From Geothrix sp. 21YS21S-4 (GTDB taxonomy: Bacteria > Acidobacteriota > Holophagae > Holophagales > Holophagaceae), in NCBI RefSeq assembly GCF_030845995.1, contig NZ_CP132719.1, positions 1,488,001-1,552,000 of the forward strand: a DNA stretch of 64,000 nt, read 5' to 3'. Position numbers and translations under genes: made by a program. Shown piece after piece: positions 25,633 through 35,688 of this stretch; position 1 is the first letter of the stretch; every line of letters starts with the position of its first letter. Under the pieces are notes generated by a model that saw nothing but the letters and a program-made list of their open reading frames with translations, ran no database searches and was not told the origin of the DNA.

Positions 25633-26056
25633 GCGCACTTCGCTGCTGCATGCCCGCGGGGGGGGACGGGAACTTCTCCTGTCCGTGGCGGACCTCCAGG
25701 AAGTGGTGGCCTTCGCCCCCGTGACGCCGCTTCCGGGCGGGCCGCCGGGGATCCAGGGCGTGGTCATCCACCAGGGCGAATTCCTGCCGGTCCTGGCCTG
25801 GAAGGACCTGCCGGGCTGCGCCGCTGCGACGGGCGAATCCACGGCGCTGGCGGTGTTCCGGCGCCGCCTGGGGATTCCCCTGGAGCGGCTGGTGGGGACG
25901 GTCGATACGCCCGCGGGAGACTGGGCGCCCTGCGCTGACGAGGATCCCTGGAATGCGTTCGCCTCCGGGATGTGCGAGGTGGAGGGTGAACGGCGGCCGG
26001 TGGTGGACCTCGATCGGCTGCTGGTCCTGCTGCACCGCTTCAGGACGGAGCGCTGA
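25625..26056 (+). CDS. cheW: CheW-like coupling protein
   Basis: This 143-residue protein has a CheW fold, with LLLSVADLQEVVAF near the start, GIQGVVIHQGEFLPVLAWKDL and RRPVVDLDRLL. It couples receptors to CheA. ATG 25625 overlaps the cheA stop region, which indicates an operon and stoichiometric expression. It is on the short side for CheW but covers both subdomains. Confidence 0.85.
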   Translation: MSERTSLLHARGGGRELLLSVADLQEVVAFAPVTPLPGGPPGIQGVVIHQGEFLPVLAWKDLPGCAAATGESTALAVFRRRLGIPLERLVGTVDTPAGDWAPCADEDPWNAFASGMCEVEGERRPVVDLDRLLVLLHRFRTER

Positions 26057-26105
26057 CGCGGCGGGCCTTCCGTGCGATGATGGCCGTTTCGTGCCGGAGG
26101 CCCTC

Positions 26106-27107
26106 TTGAACCGTCGCCTTGCCGCCCCCGTCGGAATCACCGCTACCGGGCAGTGCTTCCCCCCTCGCGTGGTCACCAACGACGATCTGTCGAAGATCAT
26201 GGAGACCAACGACGAGTGGATCCGCACCCGGACGGGGATCCGCGAGCGGCGCTGGGCCGAGCCGGGCACCGGCGCGTCGCAGCTGGGCGCGCCCGCCCTC
26301 CAGATGGCCCTCCACAACCGCGGGATCAAGGCTTCGGAGCTCGACCTCATCCTGGTCACCACGGTCACGCCCGACACGATGTTCCCCGCCACGGCCTGCC
26401 GCATCCAGAACATGGTGGGCGCCGACAACGCCTTCGGATTCGACCTGAACGCCGCCTGCTCCGGCTTCCTCTACGCCCTCACGACCGCCGCCAGCCTGGT
26501 GGCCGCCGGCGGCATCCGGAAGGCCGCGGTGGTGGGCGTGGACATCATGTCCACCATCATCAACCGCGAGGACCGCGCCACGGCGGTGCTGTTCGGGGAC
26601 GGTGCCGGCGCCGTGATCGTCGAGCGCGTCGAAGAGGGCCTGGGCATTCTCGATTTCGAGCACCGGGTGGACGGTTCCGGCGGCAGCTTCCTGTACATGC
26701 CGGCAGGCGGGTCGCTCAAGCCCGCCACCGCCGAGACCGTGGCTGCGAAGGAGCACTACATCCACCAGGCCGGGAGCGAGGTGTTCAAGAACGCCGTGCG
26801 GGAGATGGCCGACAACAGCAAGCTGCTGATGGACCGCAACGGGTTCTCCGGCGACGAGCTCAAGCTGTTCGTGCCCCACCAGGCCAACATCCGGATCATG
26901 GACGCCGCGGCCAAGCGGCTGGAGCTGGATCCCTCGCGGATGATGGTGAACATCGACCGCTTCGCCAACACCACCACCGCCACCATCCCCACGGCCCTGC
27001 ACCAGGCGGTGGAGGAGAAGCGGGTGGCCAAGGGCGACCTGGTGGTCCTGGCCGCGTTCGGAGCCGGGTTCACCTGGGGTTCCACCCTCGTGCGGTGGGC
27101 CTACTAG
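26106..27107 (+). CDS. fabH: 3-oxoacyl-[acyl-carrier-protein] synthase III
   Basis: This 333-residue condensing enzyme starts fatty-acid synthesis by joining acetyl-CoA and malonyl-ACP. The catalytic triad is visible: Cys118 in NAACSGFLYAL, the histidine in PHQANIRIMDAAAKRL, and the asparagine in NIDRFANTTTATIP. TTG 26106 is chosen because GGAGG lies 6 bases upstream and the conserved N-terminus starts just after. The frame is open for another 51 codons upstream, but that part overlaps cheW. Confidence 0.95.
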   Translation: MNRRLAAPVGITATGQCFPPRVVTNDDLSKIMETNDEWIRTRTGIRERRWAEPGTGASQLGAPALQMALHNRGIKASELDLILVTTVTPDTMFPATACRIQNMVGADNAFGFDLNAACSGFLYALTTAASLVAAGGIRKAAVVGVDIMSTIINREDRATAVLFGDGAGAVIVERVEEGLGILDFEHRVDGSGGSFLYMPAGGSLKPATAETVAAKEHYIHQAGSEVFKNAVREMADNSKLLMDRNGFSGDELKLFVPHQANIRIMDAAAKRLELDPSRMMVNIDRFANTTTATIPTALHQAVEEKRVAKGDLVVLAAFGAGFTWGSTLVRWAY

Positions 27108-27117
27108 GCGGATCCTG

Positions 27118-27648
27118 ATGCGCGTCATCGCGGGTGCCCTCAAGGGCCGCAGGCTCATGGCGCCCCCGCCGGGCGACCTGCGGGTGCGTCCCACCTCGGA
27201 TCGGGCCCGGGAGGCGCTGTTTTCCATCCTCCAGAGGTGGCCGGGGGGCGAGTTCCTCGACCTGTGCGCCGGTACCGGCGCCGTGGGCGTGGAGGCCCTG
27301 TCCCGGGGCTACGAGCCGGTCACCTGCGTGGAGTCGGCGGATCCGGGGTGGTCCAGCCTGGTCCGGAACACGCAGGGCACTCCGGTTCGCACCCTGCGCG
27401 CGGACATCCGCCGCCTGCCGGCGGATGCCTTCGGGAACCAGGCCGTGATTTTCATGGATCCGCCCTATGATCACGCGGAAGATCTGTGGGTGAAGATGGC
27501 GGATAGGCTCAGATCGTGGATTGCGGCGGATGGTGTGCTGGTCTTTGAAACGGAGGCCCGCACCGCGTTGGAATTACAGCCGGGATGGGCGCTTGCCGAA
27601 AGGCGTGAATATGGTGCGGCCCGATTCCATCTCTGGACCCCGGCCTGA
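27118..27648 (+). CDS. rsmD: 16S rRNA (guanine-966 N2)-methyltransferase RsmD
   Basis: This 176-residue SAM-dependent methyltransferase modifies a guanine in 16S rRNA. It begins MRVIAGALKGRRL. The family block VRPTSDRAREALFSIL, the SAM motif LDLCAGTGAVGVEALSRG and the catalytic MDPPY follow. It starts 10 bases after fabH and its end overlaps the chemoreceptor gene by 38 bases. Confidence 0.94.
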   Translation: MRVIAGALKGRRLMAPPPGDLRVRPTSDRAREALFSILQRWPGGEFLDLCAGTGAVGVEALSRGYEPVTCVESADPGWSSLVRNTQGTPVRTLRADIRRLPADAFGNQAVIFMDPPYDHAEDLWVKMADRLRSWIAADGVLVFETEARTALELQPGWALAERREYGAARFHLWTPA

Positions 27649-30157
27649 GTTCGGGACGGCGGAACCCGTCCAGCTCAGCGCTTCCGTCCGTGCTCTCGTC
27701 CTGGCGCGCCTGCGCCTGGGGACGGGCGTCATCTGGGTTCTCGCGTACATCATCGGGCTGCTGCTCTTCTTCTTCACCGCGCCACCGGGGTTCCACCTCA
27801 CGTTCCCCGGGGTGGCGGCAGCCTTCGGACTGGTTCTGCTGGCGGCGATGGCGTCCTTCTTCCAGATCCGGCATCTGGGGCGGGCGCTGGGCGGGACCCT
27901 GGGACCGGAGCTGTACCGCTCCCTGACGTGGTTCCCCCAGAGTTCCTCGCTCCTGTTGTTCTACCTGACGGCCTGCCTCAGCGCCATGGCATACCTGTGG
28001 GTGAAGCTCCAGCTCCAGCAGAGCATCTGGGTCAGCTTCCTCACCGTCGCGCTGTTCCTGGTGATCGGCGCCCTTTCGGCCATCAGCCAGTACTTCCTGT
28101 CCAAGCAGAACCTGATGAAGGTCTACCAGCTCCTGGCGGGCCAGCCCGGCTTCCATGAGTCGGAAGCCCGGTTCTCCACGAGCCTGCGCGCCAAGTTCGG
28201 GTTCGGCATCCTGGGCATGACGGGCGGCGTGGTGCTGCTGTCCATCCTAGTCTCGGGCCTGACGCTCCAGTCCTCCATCCGCACGAAGGTCACCAGCTAC
28301 GCCCAGAACGAACTGGTGAACCTGGCGGATTCCGTGGCCTTCGTCCTGGAGATGAACACTCCGCCGGAGGATCTCCAGGCCTTCCTCGGGACGCTCAAGC
28401 TGGGTGCCGGAGGCACGGTGTCCCTGCGGCTTCCCGCCAGCCGGGGCGGCGCGATCCTGGGGGCGAAGGGCCGGGTGGCGCGGCCGGGCGACATCCTGGT
28501 GGTGCAGCCGCTGCCGGACGGGTCCGAACTCCGGGCCCTGGTGCCCGAGGCGGAATACGCGGACGCGGTGTGGCGGGCGCTGCGGCCCAACGCCGCCATC
28601 TTCATCCTGGCGTCGATCTTCCTGATCTATTTCATCCAGCTGATCCTCCGCGACGTGCAGCGGCCGCTGGTGCTGCTGAGCCGCAACGCCCGCCGGGTGG
28701 GCGAAGGGCACATCGACAGCCTGGAGACGGTCTACAGCGACGACGAGGTGGCCGCCCTCAGCCAGGGTTTCGGCCGGATGGTGGGCAGCCTGCGCGGGAT
28801 GGTGGTCCAGATCCGCGCCGCCAGCCGCGATCTGGCCAAGGCCTCGAGCGCCATCCGCGAATCGGCCGACGGCGTCCGCCAGTCCAGCCACGGCCAGCGC
28901 GAGCTGATCGAGTCCTTCCACCAGGAGATCAACGAGCTGACCGACACCTCCATCGGGATCAGCGCCAGTTCCATGGAGCTGAGCCTGGCCTCCGAAAGCA
29001 CCAACGCCACCATCGTGGAGATGGCGGCCAGCGTGCAGCAGATCAACCAGAGCATGGACGAGCTGCTGATGGTGGTGGAGGGGATCACCTCGGCCATCCG
29101 GGATTTCGACAGCGCCATCAAGAACGTGGGCAAGAACGTGGACCACCTCGCGGGCCACGCGGTCCACACCAAGGAGTTCGCCGAGAATCTGGAGCAGAGC
29201 ACCTCGGCCATCGACGACAGCGTCAAGATCGCCCAGCGCTACTCCAAGAAGGTGATCCACAACGCCGCGCGCGGCATGGAGCTGGTGAGCCGCAACCGCG
29301 AGAAGATCCAGGTGATCGAGCGCGTGGTGCAGGACTTCCACGGCACGACGCGGACCCTCCTCCAGCTCGGCGCGGACATCGCCAAGATCCTGGACTACAT
29401 CGGGGATCACGCCCAGCAGACCAACCTGTTGGCGCTCAACGCCGCGATCATCGCCTCCCAGGGCGATTCCGCGGGCGACGGCCAGGCCAAAGGCTTTTCC
29501 GTGGTGGCCGACGAAATCAAGCAGCTGGCGGGACAGACGGGGCGCTCCACCCAGGAGATCCAGCAGATCATCGGCACCCTCCAGGCGGAGATCCGCAAGG
29601 CCTACCAGCAGGTGGAGCTGGGGCTGGACGCGGTGCGGGACGGCGCGGAGTCCGTCGGGCAGAGCGAAGAGGCTCTCCAGGCCATCCTGGAGTCCGTCAG
29701 CGAGACCGACAGCGTGGTGGAGAGCATCTTGAACGAGACGCTCCAGCAGGCGGGGCAGGCGTCCCTCATCCATGAGGCCAACCGCAACATCCACAACCAG
29801 GTGGAGACGATCCGGTCGGTCATCGCGGAGCAGCAGCAGACCAGCAACTACATCCTGTCCCTGGCCATGAACGTCCAGCAGGCCACCAGCGTGGTGCGCG
29901 ATTCCACCAAGGAGCAGAGCACGGGCAGCGACGAGATCGCCCGCGCCACGGAGCAGGTCCGCGCCCTGGCCAGCAGCCTCCACGAGATCCTGGCCCGGCA
30001 GGAGGACCACGTCCTGTCCCTGAAGGAGACGATGAACCGCGTCCTGGGCAAGGCGGTGGAGAGCGAGCGCGCCATCGAGGCCTCCAGCGGCGCCGTGGAG
30101 CAGCTGGGTGTGCAGGTGCACATGCTCAACCGCGAGGTAAACATCTTCAAACTTTAG
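27611..30157 (+). CDS. Methyl-accepting chemotaxis-like receptor with multi-pass N-terminus
   Basis: This 848-residue receptor-like protein has an unusual N-terminal membrane part: about four closely spaced segments (25-150), a fifth near 190-215, a modest extracytoplasmic loop (about 215-330), a sixth near 330-355, then HAMP and a long coiled-coil signalling domain. The signalling tip reads NLLALNAAIIASQGDSAGDG, then QAKGFSVVADEIKQLAGQTG. It differs from the usual IEAARAGE hairpin tip and carries a small insertion, so its coupling to CheA/CheW may be altered. ATG 27611 overlaps rsmD, with AAGG upstream. The TAG stop forms the left boundary of the second mobile repeat. Confidence 0.88.
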   Translation: MVRPDSISGPRPEFGTAEPVQLSASVRALVLARLRLGTGVIWVLAYIIGLLLFFFTAPPGFHLTFPGVAAAFGLVLLAAMASFFQIRHLGRALGGTLGPELYRSLTWFPQSSSLLLFYLTACLSAMAYLWVKLQLQQSIWVSFLTVALFLVIGALSAISQYFLSKQNLMKVYQLLAGQPGFHESEARFSTSLRAKFGFGILGMTGGVVLLSILVSGLTLQSSIRTKVTSYAQNELVNLADSVAFVLEMNTPPEDLQAFLGTLKLGAGGTVSLRLPASRGGAILGAKGRVARPGDILVVQPLPDGSELRALVPEAEYADAVWRALRPNAAIFILASIFLIYFIQLILRDVQRPLVLLSRNARRVGEGHIDSLETVYSDDEVAALSQGFGRMVGSLRGMVVQIRAASRDLAKASSAIRESADGVRQSSHGQRELIESFHQEINELTDTSIGISASSMELSLASESTNATIVEMAASVQQINQSMDELLMVVEGITSAIRDFDSAIKNVGKNVDHLAGHAVHTKEFAENLEQSTSAIDDSVKIAQRYSKKVIHNAARGMELVSRNREKIQVIERVVQDFHGTTRTLLQLGADIAKILDYIGDHAQQTNLLALNAAIIASQGDSAGDGQAKGFSVVADEIKQLAGQTGRSTQEIQQIIGTLQAEIRKAYQQVELGLDAVRDGAESVGQSEEALQAILESVSETDSVVESILNETLQQAGQASLIHEANRNIHNQVETIRSVIAEQQQTSNYILSLAMNVQQATSVVRDSTKEQSTGSDEIARATEQVRALASSLHEILARQEDHVLSLKETMNRVLGKAVESERAIEASSGAVEQLGVQVHMLNREVNIFKL

Positions 30158-30344
30158 GCTCTGCTTTCAAGGTGGGGTGCGGCCGCGCGAGGGGCCCGGC
30201 CCCTCGCCCTTCGGGATGGGTCCAGCCGCGCGCCCAGGCGCGTTGGCGGCCTTGGACGATGTCCCGCATCGCCCGGCGGCCACCGCCTTCCTGGATCACG
30301 CGGCTGAACCCATCGCGGCTCGCATCCACTTTGAGAGCAGACCC
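30157..30344. mobile_element. MITE-like element, copy B (188 bp)
   Basis: This is a shorter relative of the element at 8214-8608. Its left end GGCTCTGCTTTCAA (30157-30170) is an imperfect inverted repeat of the right end TTGAGAGCAGACCC (30331-30344). Both ends are bordered by TA (30155-30156 and 30345-30346). The left arm shares GTGCGGCCGCGCGAGGG with copy A, and the segment from CAGCCGCGCGCCCAGG (30223) to the right end matches copy A with scattered substitutions. The GAGGGGCCCGGCCCCTC palindrome sits near 30188. No coding potential. The receptor gene stop codon TAG overlaps its left edge. Confidence 0.8.
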
Positions 30345-30382
30345 TAGGGCGCTGGTAGGCTGAAGCGGATCCCGGGCCCTCC

Positions 30383-32053
30383 ATGTACCGTCTGTCCCTC
30401 AAGACCAAGCTGAGCGCCGTCATCAGCCTCCTGGTCCTCCTGTTCGTCGCCTTCGACCTGCTGTACTACCCTCCCTGGGTCAGACGGCAGATCCGATCCC
30501 AGGCGGAACTGAGCGCGCGCCAGGTGGCCGAGACGGCCAGCTATGCCCTGGGCCCGGCCATGAACGCAGGAAGGGCCACCGATATCCGGCGGGTGCTCCA
30601 GGGCGTTCAGCACCTTCCGGCCTTCCGGTTCAGCGCCGTCTACGATTCCGAAGGCCAGCCCCTGGACCTTTCCTCCACCACGCCTGCCTGGGCGGGGGAC
30701 TACCTTCCGCAGGACGGCCTCTCCCACTTGTACTTCCGGGCCGGAAGCGAGCTCCTGGTGGCGGCGGGACCGGTCTTCTACGAGGGTCCCCGGGGCCCGC
30801 GGACGGGCGGGCTGATCCTGGGGTTCACGACCGAGGACACCCAGCGGGCGGTTCGGGAGACCATCCGCGTCAGCCTGGCCGTGGGATTGCTCGCGCTGGG
30901 GGTGGGCATCGGCGCCGCCGTATTCCTGTCGAACCGCTACCTTCGCCCGGTGATCCAGTTGACCAAGGCGGCCCAGAAGGTGGCCCAGGGGAACCTGGAA
31001 GCCGTCTCGGTGGAGGTCTACACCCGGGACGAGGTGCAGGACCTGAGCCGGTCGTTCGCCCTGATGACCGACAAGCTGCGGGTCTCCCGCGATGAGATCG
31101 AGCGCCAGAACCGGCTGCTGGAATACCGCGTGCAGGAGCGCACGCGCCAGTTGATGGAGACCATCTGGGAGCTGGAGGAGGCCCGCACCAACCTGGAGCA
31201 CGTGGTGCAGGAGCGCACCAAGGGATTGGAGCGGACCCAGGCCGAGCTGCGGGCCTGGGCCACGACCCTCGAGGAAAAGGTCGAAGAGAAGACCCGGGAA
31301 CTGCGCGAAGTGAACGACGATCTGCTCACCAGCTACGAACAGCTGAAGGAGGTCGACCGCCTGAAGGACGAGTTCCTGGCGAACATGAGCCATGAATTGC
31401 GCACGCCCCTGAATGCGATCATCGGATTCTCGGGGATGCTGATGCAGAATGCAGAAAGCCGACTGGACCCCGAAGCCGGGGAGGATCTTCGGATCATCTA
31501 CCAGAACGGGCGGTCCCTCCTGGGACTGATCGACTCCATTCTTGACCTGTCGAAGATCGAGGCGGGCAAAATGGAGCTGGAACTCGAAGGGGTGGATCCG
31601 GTGGCACTGCTCGACGAGGTGAAGGCCATGGCGGCGGGTCTCGTCCAGGACCGGCCCCTGGCCCTGTCCTACGCCCGGCCAGACGCCCCTGTGCGCGTCC
31701 TCGGCGACCGGAACCGCCTCCGCCAGGTCTTCACGAACCTGGTGGGCAACGCCGTCAAGTTCACGGAAGCGGGCTCCGTCCGAATCTCCACCGAGATCAC
31801 CGACAGCCTCTTCCGCGTCTTCATCGAGGACACGGGAATCGGCATGTCCGACGAGGAGCTGGGGCGGCTGTTCAAGCCCTTCCAGCAGGTGGACGGCGGG
31901 ATCACCCGGCGGTTCGGGGGCACGGGCCTGGGCTTGGCCATCAGCCAGCGGTTCATGCGCCTCATGAAGGGCCGGATCCGCGCCGCCAGCAAGAAAGGGG
32001 AGGGTAGCACGTTCGTGGTGGAGATGCCGCTGGCGCCGGAGGGCCTCGCATGA
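30383..32053 (+). CDS. Membrane sensor histidine kinase (HAMP, long coiled coil)
   Basis: This 556-residue kinase has two membrane segments (about 12-30 and 155-180) flanking a roughly 125-residue extracytoplasmic sensor. A HAMP domain (about 190-240) and an extended coiled coil full of repeated QERT/EEKTREL heptads (240-325) follow. HisKA has phosphoacceptor H337 in LANMSHELRTPLNAI, and the HATPase domain carries LVGNAVKF, IEDTGIGM and GGTGLGLAIS. All catalytic boxes are intact. The next gene, starting at the overlapping ATGA, encodes a receiver-domain protein that is the likely phosphorylation partner. Confidence 0.92.
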   Translation: MYRLSLKTKLSAVISLLVLLFVAFDLLYYPPWVRRQIRSQAELSARQVAETASYALGPAMNAGRATDIRRVLQGVQHLPAFRFSAVYDSEGQPLDLSSTTPAWAGDYLPQDGLSHLYFRAGSELLVAAGPVFYEGPRGPRTGGLILGFTTEDTQRAVRETIRVSLAVGLLALGVGIGAAVFLSNRYLRPVIQLTKAAQKVAQGNLEAVSVEVYTRDEVQDLSRSFALMTDKLRVSRDEIERQNRLLEYRVQERTRQLMETIWELEEARTNLEHVVQERTKGLERTQAELRAWATTLEEKVEEKTRELREVNDDLLTSYEQLKEVDRLKDEFLANMSHELRTPLNAIIGFSGMLMQNAESRLDPEAGEDLRIIYQNGRSLLGLIDSILDLSKIEAGKMELELEGVDPVALLDEVKAMAAGLVQDRPLALSYARPDAPVRVLGDRNRLRQVFTNLVGNAVKFTEAGSVRISTEITDSLFRVFIEDTGIGMSDEELGRLFKPFQQVDGGITRRFGGTGLGLAISQRFMRLMKGRIRAASKKGEGSTFVVEMPLAPEGLA

Positions 32054-33855
32054 GCGGCCCGCGGATCCTGTGCATCGAGGACAACGCCATGAACTGGCGG
32101 CTGGTCCAGCGCCTCCTTTCCGAAGCAGGCTACGAGATGCACTGGGCCGACGATGGGCTGAAGGGCTGCGAGGTCGCCGCCCAACTCAAGCCGGCCCTGA
32201 TCCTGCTCGACATCAACCTGCCGGGGCTCTCGGGCTTCGAGGTGGCCACCAAGCTGCGCCAGAATCGCGACCTCGACGCCACCCTCATCATCGCCCTCAC
32301 GGCCAAGACCATGCGGAGCGACCGGGAGACGGCGCTGGTGACGGGCTGCGACGGGTTCATCTCCAAGCCCATCGATCCCTTCCTGTTCGTCAGCCAGGTG
32401 GAAGCCTATCTGGGCGGGCACCGCGATCGGCTGGAGCACGGACGGGAAGGCGAGGCCCTCCGCCAGTTCACCCAGAAAGTGGTGGAGCACCTGGAAACCC
32501 AGTTGCGAGAGGCCCAGGAGGGCAACCGGAAGCTGCTGGAGGCCCAGAGCGCCCTGGAGCTGCGCAGCTACCACCTGTCCAGGCTGCTCGCCCTCAGCAA
32601 GGAGATCATCCCCCTGCGGGAGGAAGAGGAGATCCTGTCCCGCGTCCTGGGCCGGCTGCGGGAGGACCAGGGGCTCGATCACCTCAGCCTCTATCGGCTC
32701 CACCCCAGCGGGACCTACCTGCACGGCCTCGCGTGGAAGGACGCGGCGTTTGGCGAGACGACCGTCCTGCCCGGCGCCCATCCGCTCCCGGTCCGGGCGG
32801 GAGCCCTCCCCCTGACCGGCGTCCTGCTCGACGCGGATCTGCGCCAGACCGCCATGTGGGAGCAGGGCATCGACCTGGGGCTGTGGGATCCGCGGAACCA
32901 GGCGCTCTTCCTTCCCCTCCGCAGCCGCTCCCACGAGGCGGGGCTGTGGGGTTTTCTCGCCGCCGACCGAGGAGGGAAGCCGTTCCAGCCCTTCGAGGCG
33001 GAACTGGTCGCCCTTCACGCGGGGCTCCTCCAGGTCAGCCTGGAGAACGCCGACCTGATCGCCCACCTAGACGAGACCAGCCTGGCCCTCGGCACCAGTT
33101 ACGAAGGGCTGGAATCCGCCCACGAAGCCCTCAAGGAGGCCCAGCGCGCCCTCGGAGCCAAGGACCGCAAGGCCGCCCTGGGCGACCTGTTCCTGCGGAT
33201 GGCCCAGCGCCTCCAACTGCCCGTGACCACCCTCAAGGCCGAGAGCCAGGCGATGTCGGCCCTCATCGACCGGACGGAGGGGGGCGGGGAATTCCATGTG
33301 GAGTGCCGGCGCGCCATGGATCAGATCAGCCGGGCCACCACCCAGGTGGAGAGCCTGTTCCGCGCCCTCCTCCGCCGGGCGGGGCAGGGGGAGACCAGCA
33401 CGCCCGAATGGATCCACCTTCACGAACTGCTCCGCCAGGAGGTGGAGCTTTCCCGCGCGGAAAGCAGCGGCCCCGCGGGGCTGGCCGTGCATTTGAACTT
33501 CCAGGCCTCCCGTGACCTGCTGTACGGGGTGTACACGGATTTTTCGGAAGCGCTGAAGTACCTCCTCGCCCATGCCCGGGGTGGGGAACCCGGGCCCATC
33601 CGGATCCGCACCTGGGGCGGGAACCGGCACTTCCGGCTGGAAGTGGAGGACGAAGGCGGTCCCATCCGCCAGGAGGACATGGAGCAGGCGTTCGAGCCCT
33701 TTTCCACCCTGCGCGGCGTGGAACCGGGCCCCGGCCGCCGTCCCGGCAAGGGCCTGCCCCACTGCGTGCAGCTGATGACCGCCTACGGAGGCACCGTCGT
33801 TCTGGAATCTTCGGAAGGCGGGACCCGCGTGCGGATCAGCCTGCCGATGGAGTGA
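32050..33855 (+). CDS. Response regulator fused to GAF-like and degenerate histidine-kinase domains
   Basis: This 601-residue cytoplasmic protein begins with a well-preserved receiver domain (E10/D11 pocket, phosphoacceptor D54, lysine in ISKPID). A coiled coil, a GAF-like domain (about 185-345), a second coiled coil and a histidine-kinase-shaped C-terminus follow. The kinase part looks inactive. The HisKA motif reads [14 protein letters not shown], with Gln where the phosphoacceptor His should be. The N-box asparagine is lost ([12 protein letters not shown]) and the G1 box reads DEGGPI. It overlaps the upstream kinase gene by 4 bases. It probably acts as a phosphorylation-dependent scaffold or regulator. 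Confidence 0.85.
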   Translation: MSGPRILCIEDNAMNWRLVQRLLSEAGYEMHWADDGLKGCEVAAQLKPALILLDINLPGLSGFEVATKLRQNRDLDATLIIALTAKTMRSDRETALVTGCDGFISKPIDPFLFVSQVEAYLGGHRDRLEHGREGEALRQFTQKVVEHLETQLREAQEGNRKLLEAQSALELRSYHLSRLLALSKEIIPLREEEEILSRVLGRLREDQGLDHLSLYRLHPSGTYLHGLAWKDAAFGETTVLPGAHPLPVRAGALPLTGVLLDADLRQTAMWEQGIDLGLWDPRNQALFLPLRSRSHEAGLWGFLAADRGGKPFQPFEAELVALHAGLLQVSLENADLIAHLDETSLALGTSYEGLESAHEALKEAQRALGAKDRKAALGDLFLRMAQRLQLPVTTLKAESQAMSALIDRTEGGGEFHVECRRAMDQISRATTQVESLFRALLRRAGQGETSTPEWIHLHELLRQEVELSRAESSGPAGLAVHLNFQASRDLLYGVYTDFSEALKYLLAHARGGEPGPIRIRTWGGNRHFRLEVEDEGGPIRQEDMEQAFEPFSTLRGVEPGPGRRPGKGLPHCVQLMTAYGGTVVLESSEGGTRVRISLPME

Positions 33856-34552
33856 CGCCCGGGCGGGTGACCACTTTCTCGATTCGCTTCTCGTAGGCGG
33901 TGCCTAGCACCAGACGATGGACGAAGATGCCGGGCGTGTGGATGGCATCGGGATCCAGGTCGCCCACGGCGACGATCTCCTCCACTTCCGCGATGCAGAT
34001 CTTCCCGCAGGTGGCCGCGGCGGGATTGAAATTGCGGGCGGTCTTGCGGTACACGAGGTTGCCCAGGCGGTCCGCCTTCCAGGCCTTCACCAGGGCGAAG
34101 TCGGCGACGATGGCCGCTTCCAGGACGCACTCTCGCCCGCCGAACAGGCGCGTCTCCTTGCCTTCCGCCACCGGCGTTCCGGCGCCCGTCGGGGTGAAGA
34201 AGGCCGGGATGCCGGCGCCTCCCGCCCGCATCCGCTCGGCCAGCGTGCCCTGGGGCACCAGGTCGACCTCCAGCTCGCCGCTGAGGAACTGGCGCTCGAA
34301 TTCGGCGTTCTCTCCCACGTAGCTGCTCACCATCTTCCGGATCTGGCGGTTCCGCAGCAGGATTCCCAGCCCGAAACCATCCACGCCCGCGTTGTTGGAA
34401 TAGCAGGTGAGATCCTTCACGCCGGTTTGAGCCAGGGCGGCGATCAGATGCTCGGGGATCCCGCAGAGCCCGAATCCGCCCACGGCCAAGTGGGCGCCGT
34501 CCGGAATGTCCTTCACGGCTTCCAGGGCGGTGGAGACGCGCTTGTCGATCAT
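33836..34552 (-). CDS. scoA: 3-oxoacid CoA-transferase subunit A
   Basis: This 238-residue alpha subunit of a SCOT/acetoacetate-type CoA-transferase moves CoA between succinyl-CoA (or acetyl-CoA) and a 3-oxoacid. Family features include [56 protein letters not shown] and [18 protein letters not shown] 34552 is preceded by GAGG. The beta subunit normally follows immediately, but here the downstream DNA is the convergent regulator gene, overlapped by 20 bases. The catalytic glutamate resides in the missing subunit, so the B gene must be elsewhere if the enzyme works. Confidence 0.92.
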   Translation of the reverse strand: MIDKRVSTALEAVKDIPDGAHLAVGGFGLCGIPEHLIAALAQTGVKDLTCYSNNAGVDGFGLGILLRNRQIRKMVSSYVGENAEFERQFLSGELEVDLVPQGTLAERMRAGGAGIPAFFTPTGAGTPVAEGKETRLFGGRECVLEAAIVADFALVKAWKADRLGNLVYRKTARNFNPAAATCGKICIAEVEEIVAVGDLDPDAIHTPGIFVHRLVLGTAYEKRIEKVVTRPGVTPSAG

Positions 34553-34635
34553 GGGTGCCTCGGATGTGGATGTGCCCCAGTGTGCCATCTCTGGCATCCT
34601 GCTCCAGTTCCCGTTCCACCAGGAAAGGACCGGCC

Positions 34636-35688
34636 ATGCTCCGCGCGATCCTCGCTCCCCTCTGCTTCTTGTCGCTGGCGGCCACGGCCCAGCCCGCGTC
34701 CGAGAATCCGCTCCACGAGCCGCGCGAGACCCACCTCCGGAACGTCAAGAAGCTCACGGGCACCGGCTCGAACGCGGAGGCCTACTGGTCGAACGACGGG
34801 AAGCGGATCGTCTTCCAGAGCACCCGCGACGGCTATCCCTGCGACCAGCTCTACACCATGAACGCCGACGGCTCGGCCCAGATGCGCGTCAGCACCGGCA
34901 AGGGCCGCGTGACCTGCGGCTGGTTCCTGCCCGGCGACCGCAAGATCCTGTACGCCAGCACCCACTGGGCGGGCCCGGAGTGCCCCGAGGCGCCCCCGTT
35001 CACCCCCGGGAAATACCGCTGGCCGGTGTTTTCCGGCTACGACCTCACCATCGCCAACGCCGACGGCAGCGATCCGAAGCCGTTCCTGCCTTCGCCGGGC
35101 TACGACGCCGAGGCCACCGTCTCCCCCAACGGGAAGTGGGTGGTGTTCACCAGCGAGCGGGGCGGGGACGTCGACCTGTGGCGGGCGGATCTCGATGGCA
35201 GCCACCTCCTCCGCCTCACGGACGGCGTGGGCTATGACGGTGGCGGCGTGTTCAGTCCCGATTCCAGCCTCATCGCGTGGCGGACCAACTACCCCAAGGG
35301 CGAGGCCGCCACCGCCGCCTACCGGGAGCTGCTGAAGCAGCACCTCGTCGAGCCCATGGAGATGGACATCTGGGTGATGAAGGCCGACGGCAGCGGCAAG
35401 CGGCAGGTGACGAAGCTCCCCGGCGCGGCCTTCGCGCCCATCTTCACGCCGGACGGCAAGGGCCTCGTCTTTGCCAGTAACCACCACGATCAGGAAGGGA
35501 AGGGGCGGACCTTCGACCTCTTCCGCGTGGGCCTGGACGGCAAGGGACTGGAGCGGCTCACCTGGACGGGCCTGTTCAACTCCTTCCCCCACTTCAGCCC
35601 CGACGGAAAGAAGCTTCTGTGGGTCAGCGGTCGGGCGCCTCGGGGACCGCGCCTGTTCGACGTGTGCGTCGCGGAGTGGCTGCCGTGA
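34636..35688 (+). CDS. Secreted TolB-like beta-propeller (PD40) protein
   Basis: This 350-residue precursor has a signal peptide ([19 protein letters not shown]) and a series of PD40/TolB-type propeller blades. Each blade contains a variant of [15 protein letters not shown], with repeats such as [30 protein letters not shown] and [15 protein letters not shown]. It is probably periplasmic. The role may be binding or scaffolding, and no catalytic domain follows the propeller. It starts after AGGAAAGGA and its stop overlaps the gmhB start as GTGA. Confidence 0.85.
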   Translation: MLRAILAPLCFLSLAATAQPASENPLHEPRETHLRNVKKLTGTGSNAEAYWSNDGKRIVFQSTRDGYPCDQLYTMNADGSAQMRVSTGKGRVTCGWFLPGDRKILYASTHWAGPECPEAPPFTPGKYRWPVFSGYDLTIANADGSDPKPFLPSPGYDAEATVSPNGKWVVFTSERGGDVDLWRADLDGSHLLRLTDGVGYDGGGVFSPDSSLIAWRTNYPKGEAATAAYRELLKQHLVEPMEMDIWVMKADGSGKRQVTKLPGAAFAPIFTPDGKGLVFASNHHDQEGKGRTFDLFRVGLDGKGLERLTWTGLFNSFPHFSPDGKKLLWVSGRAPRGPRLFDVCVAEWLP

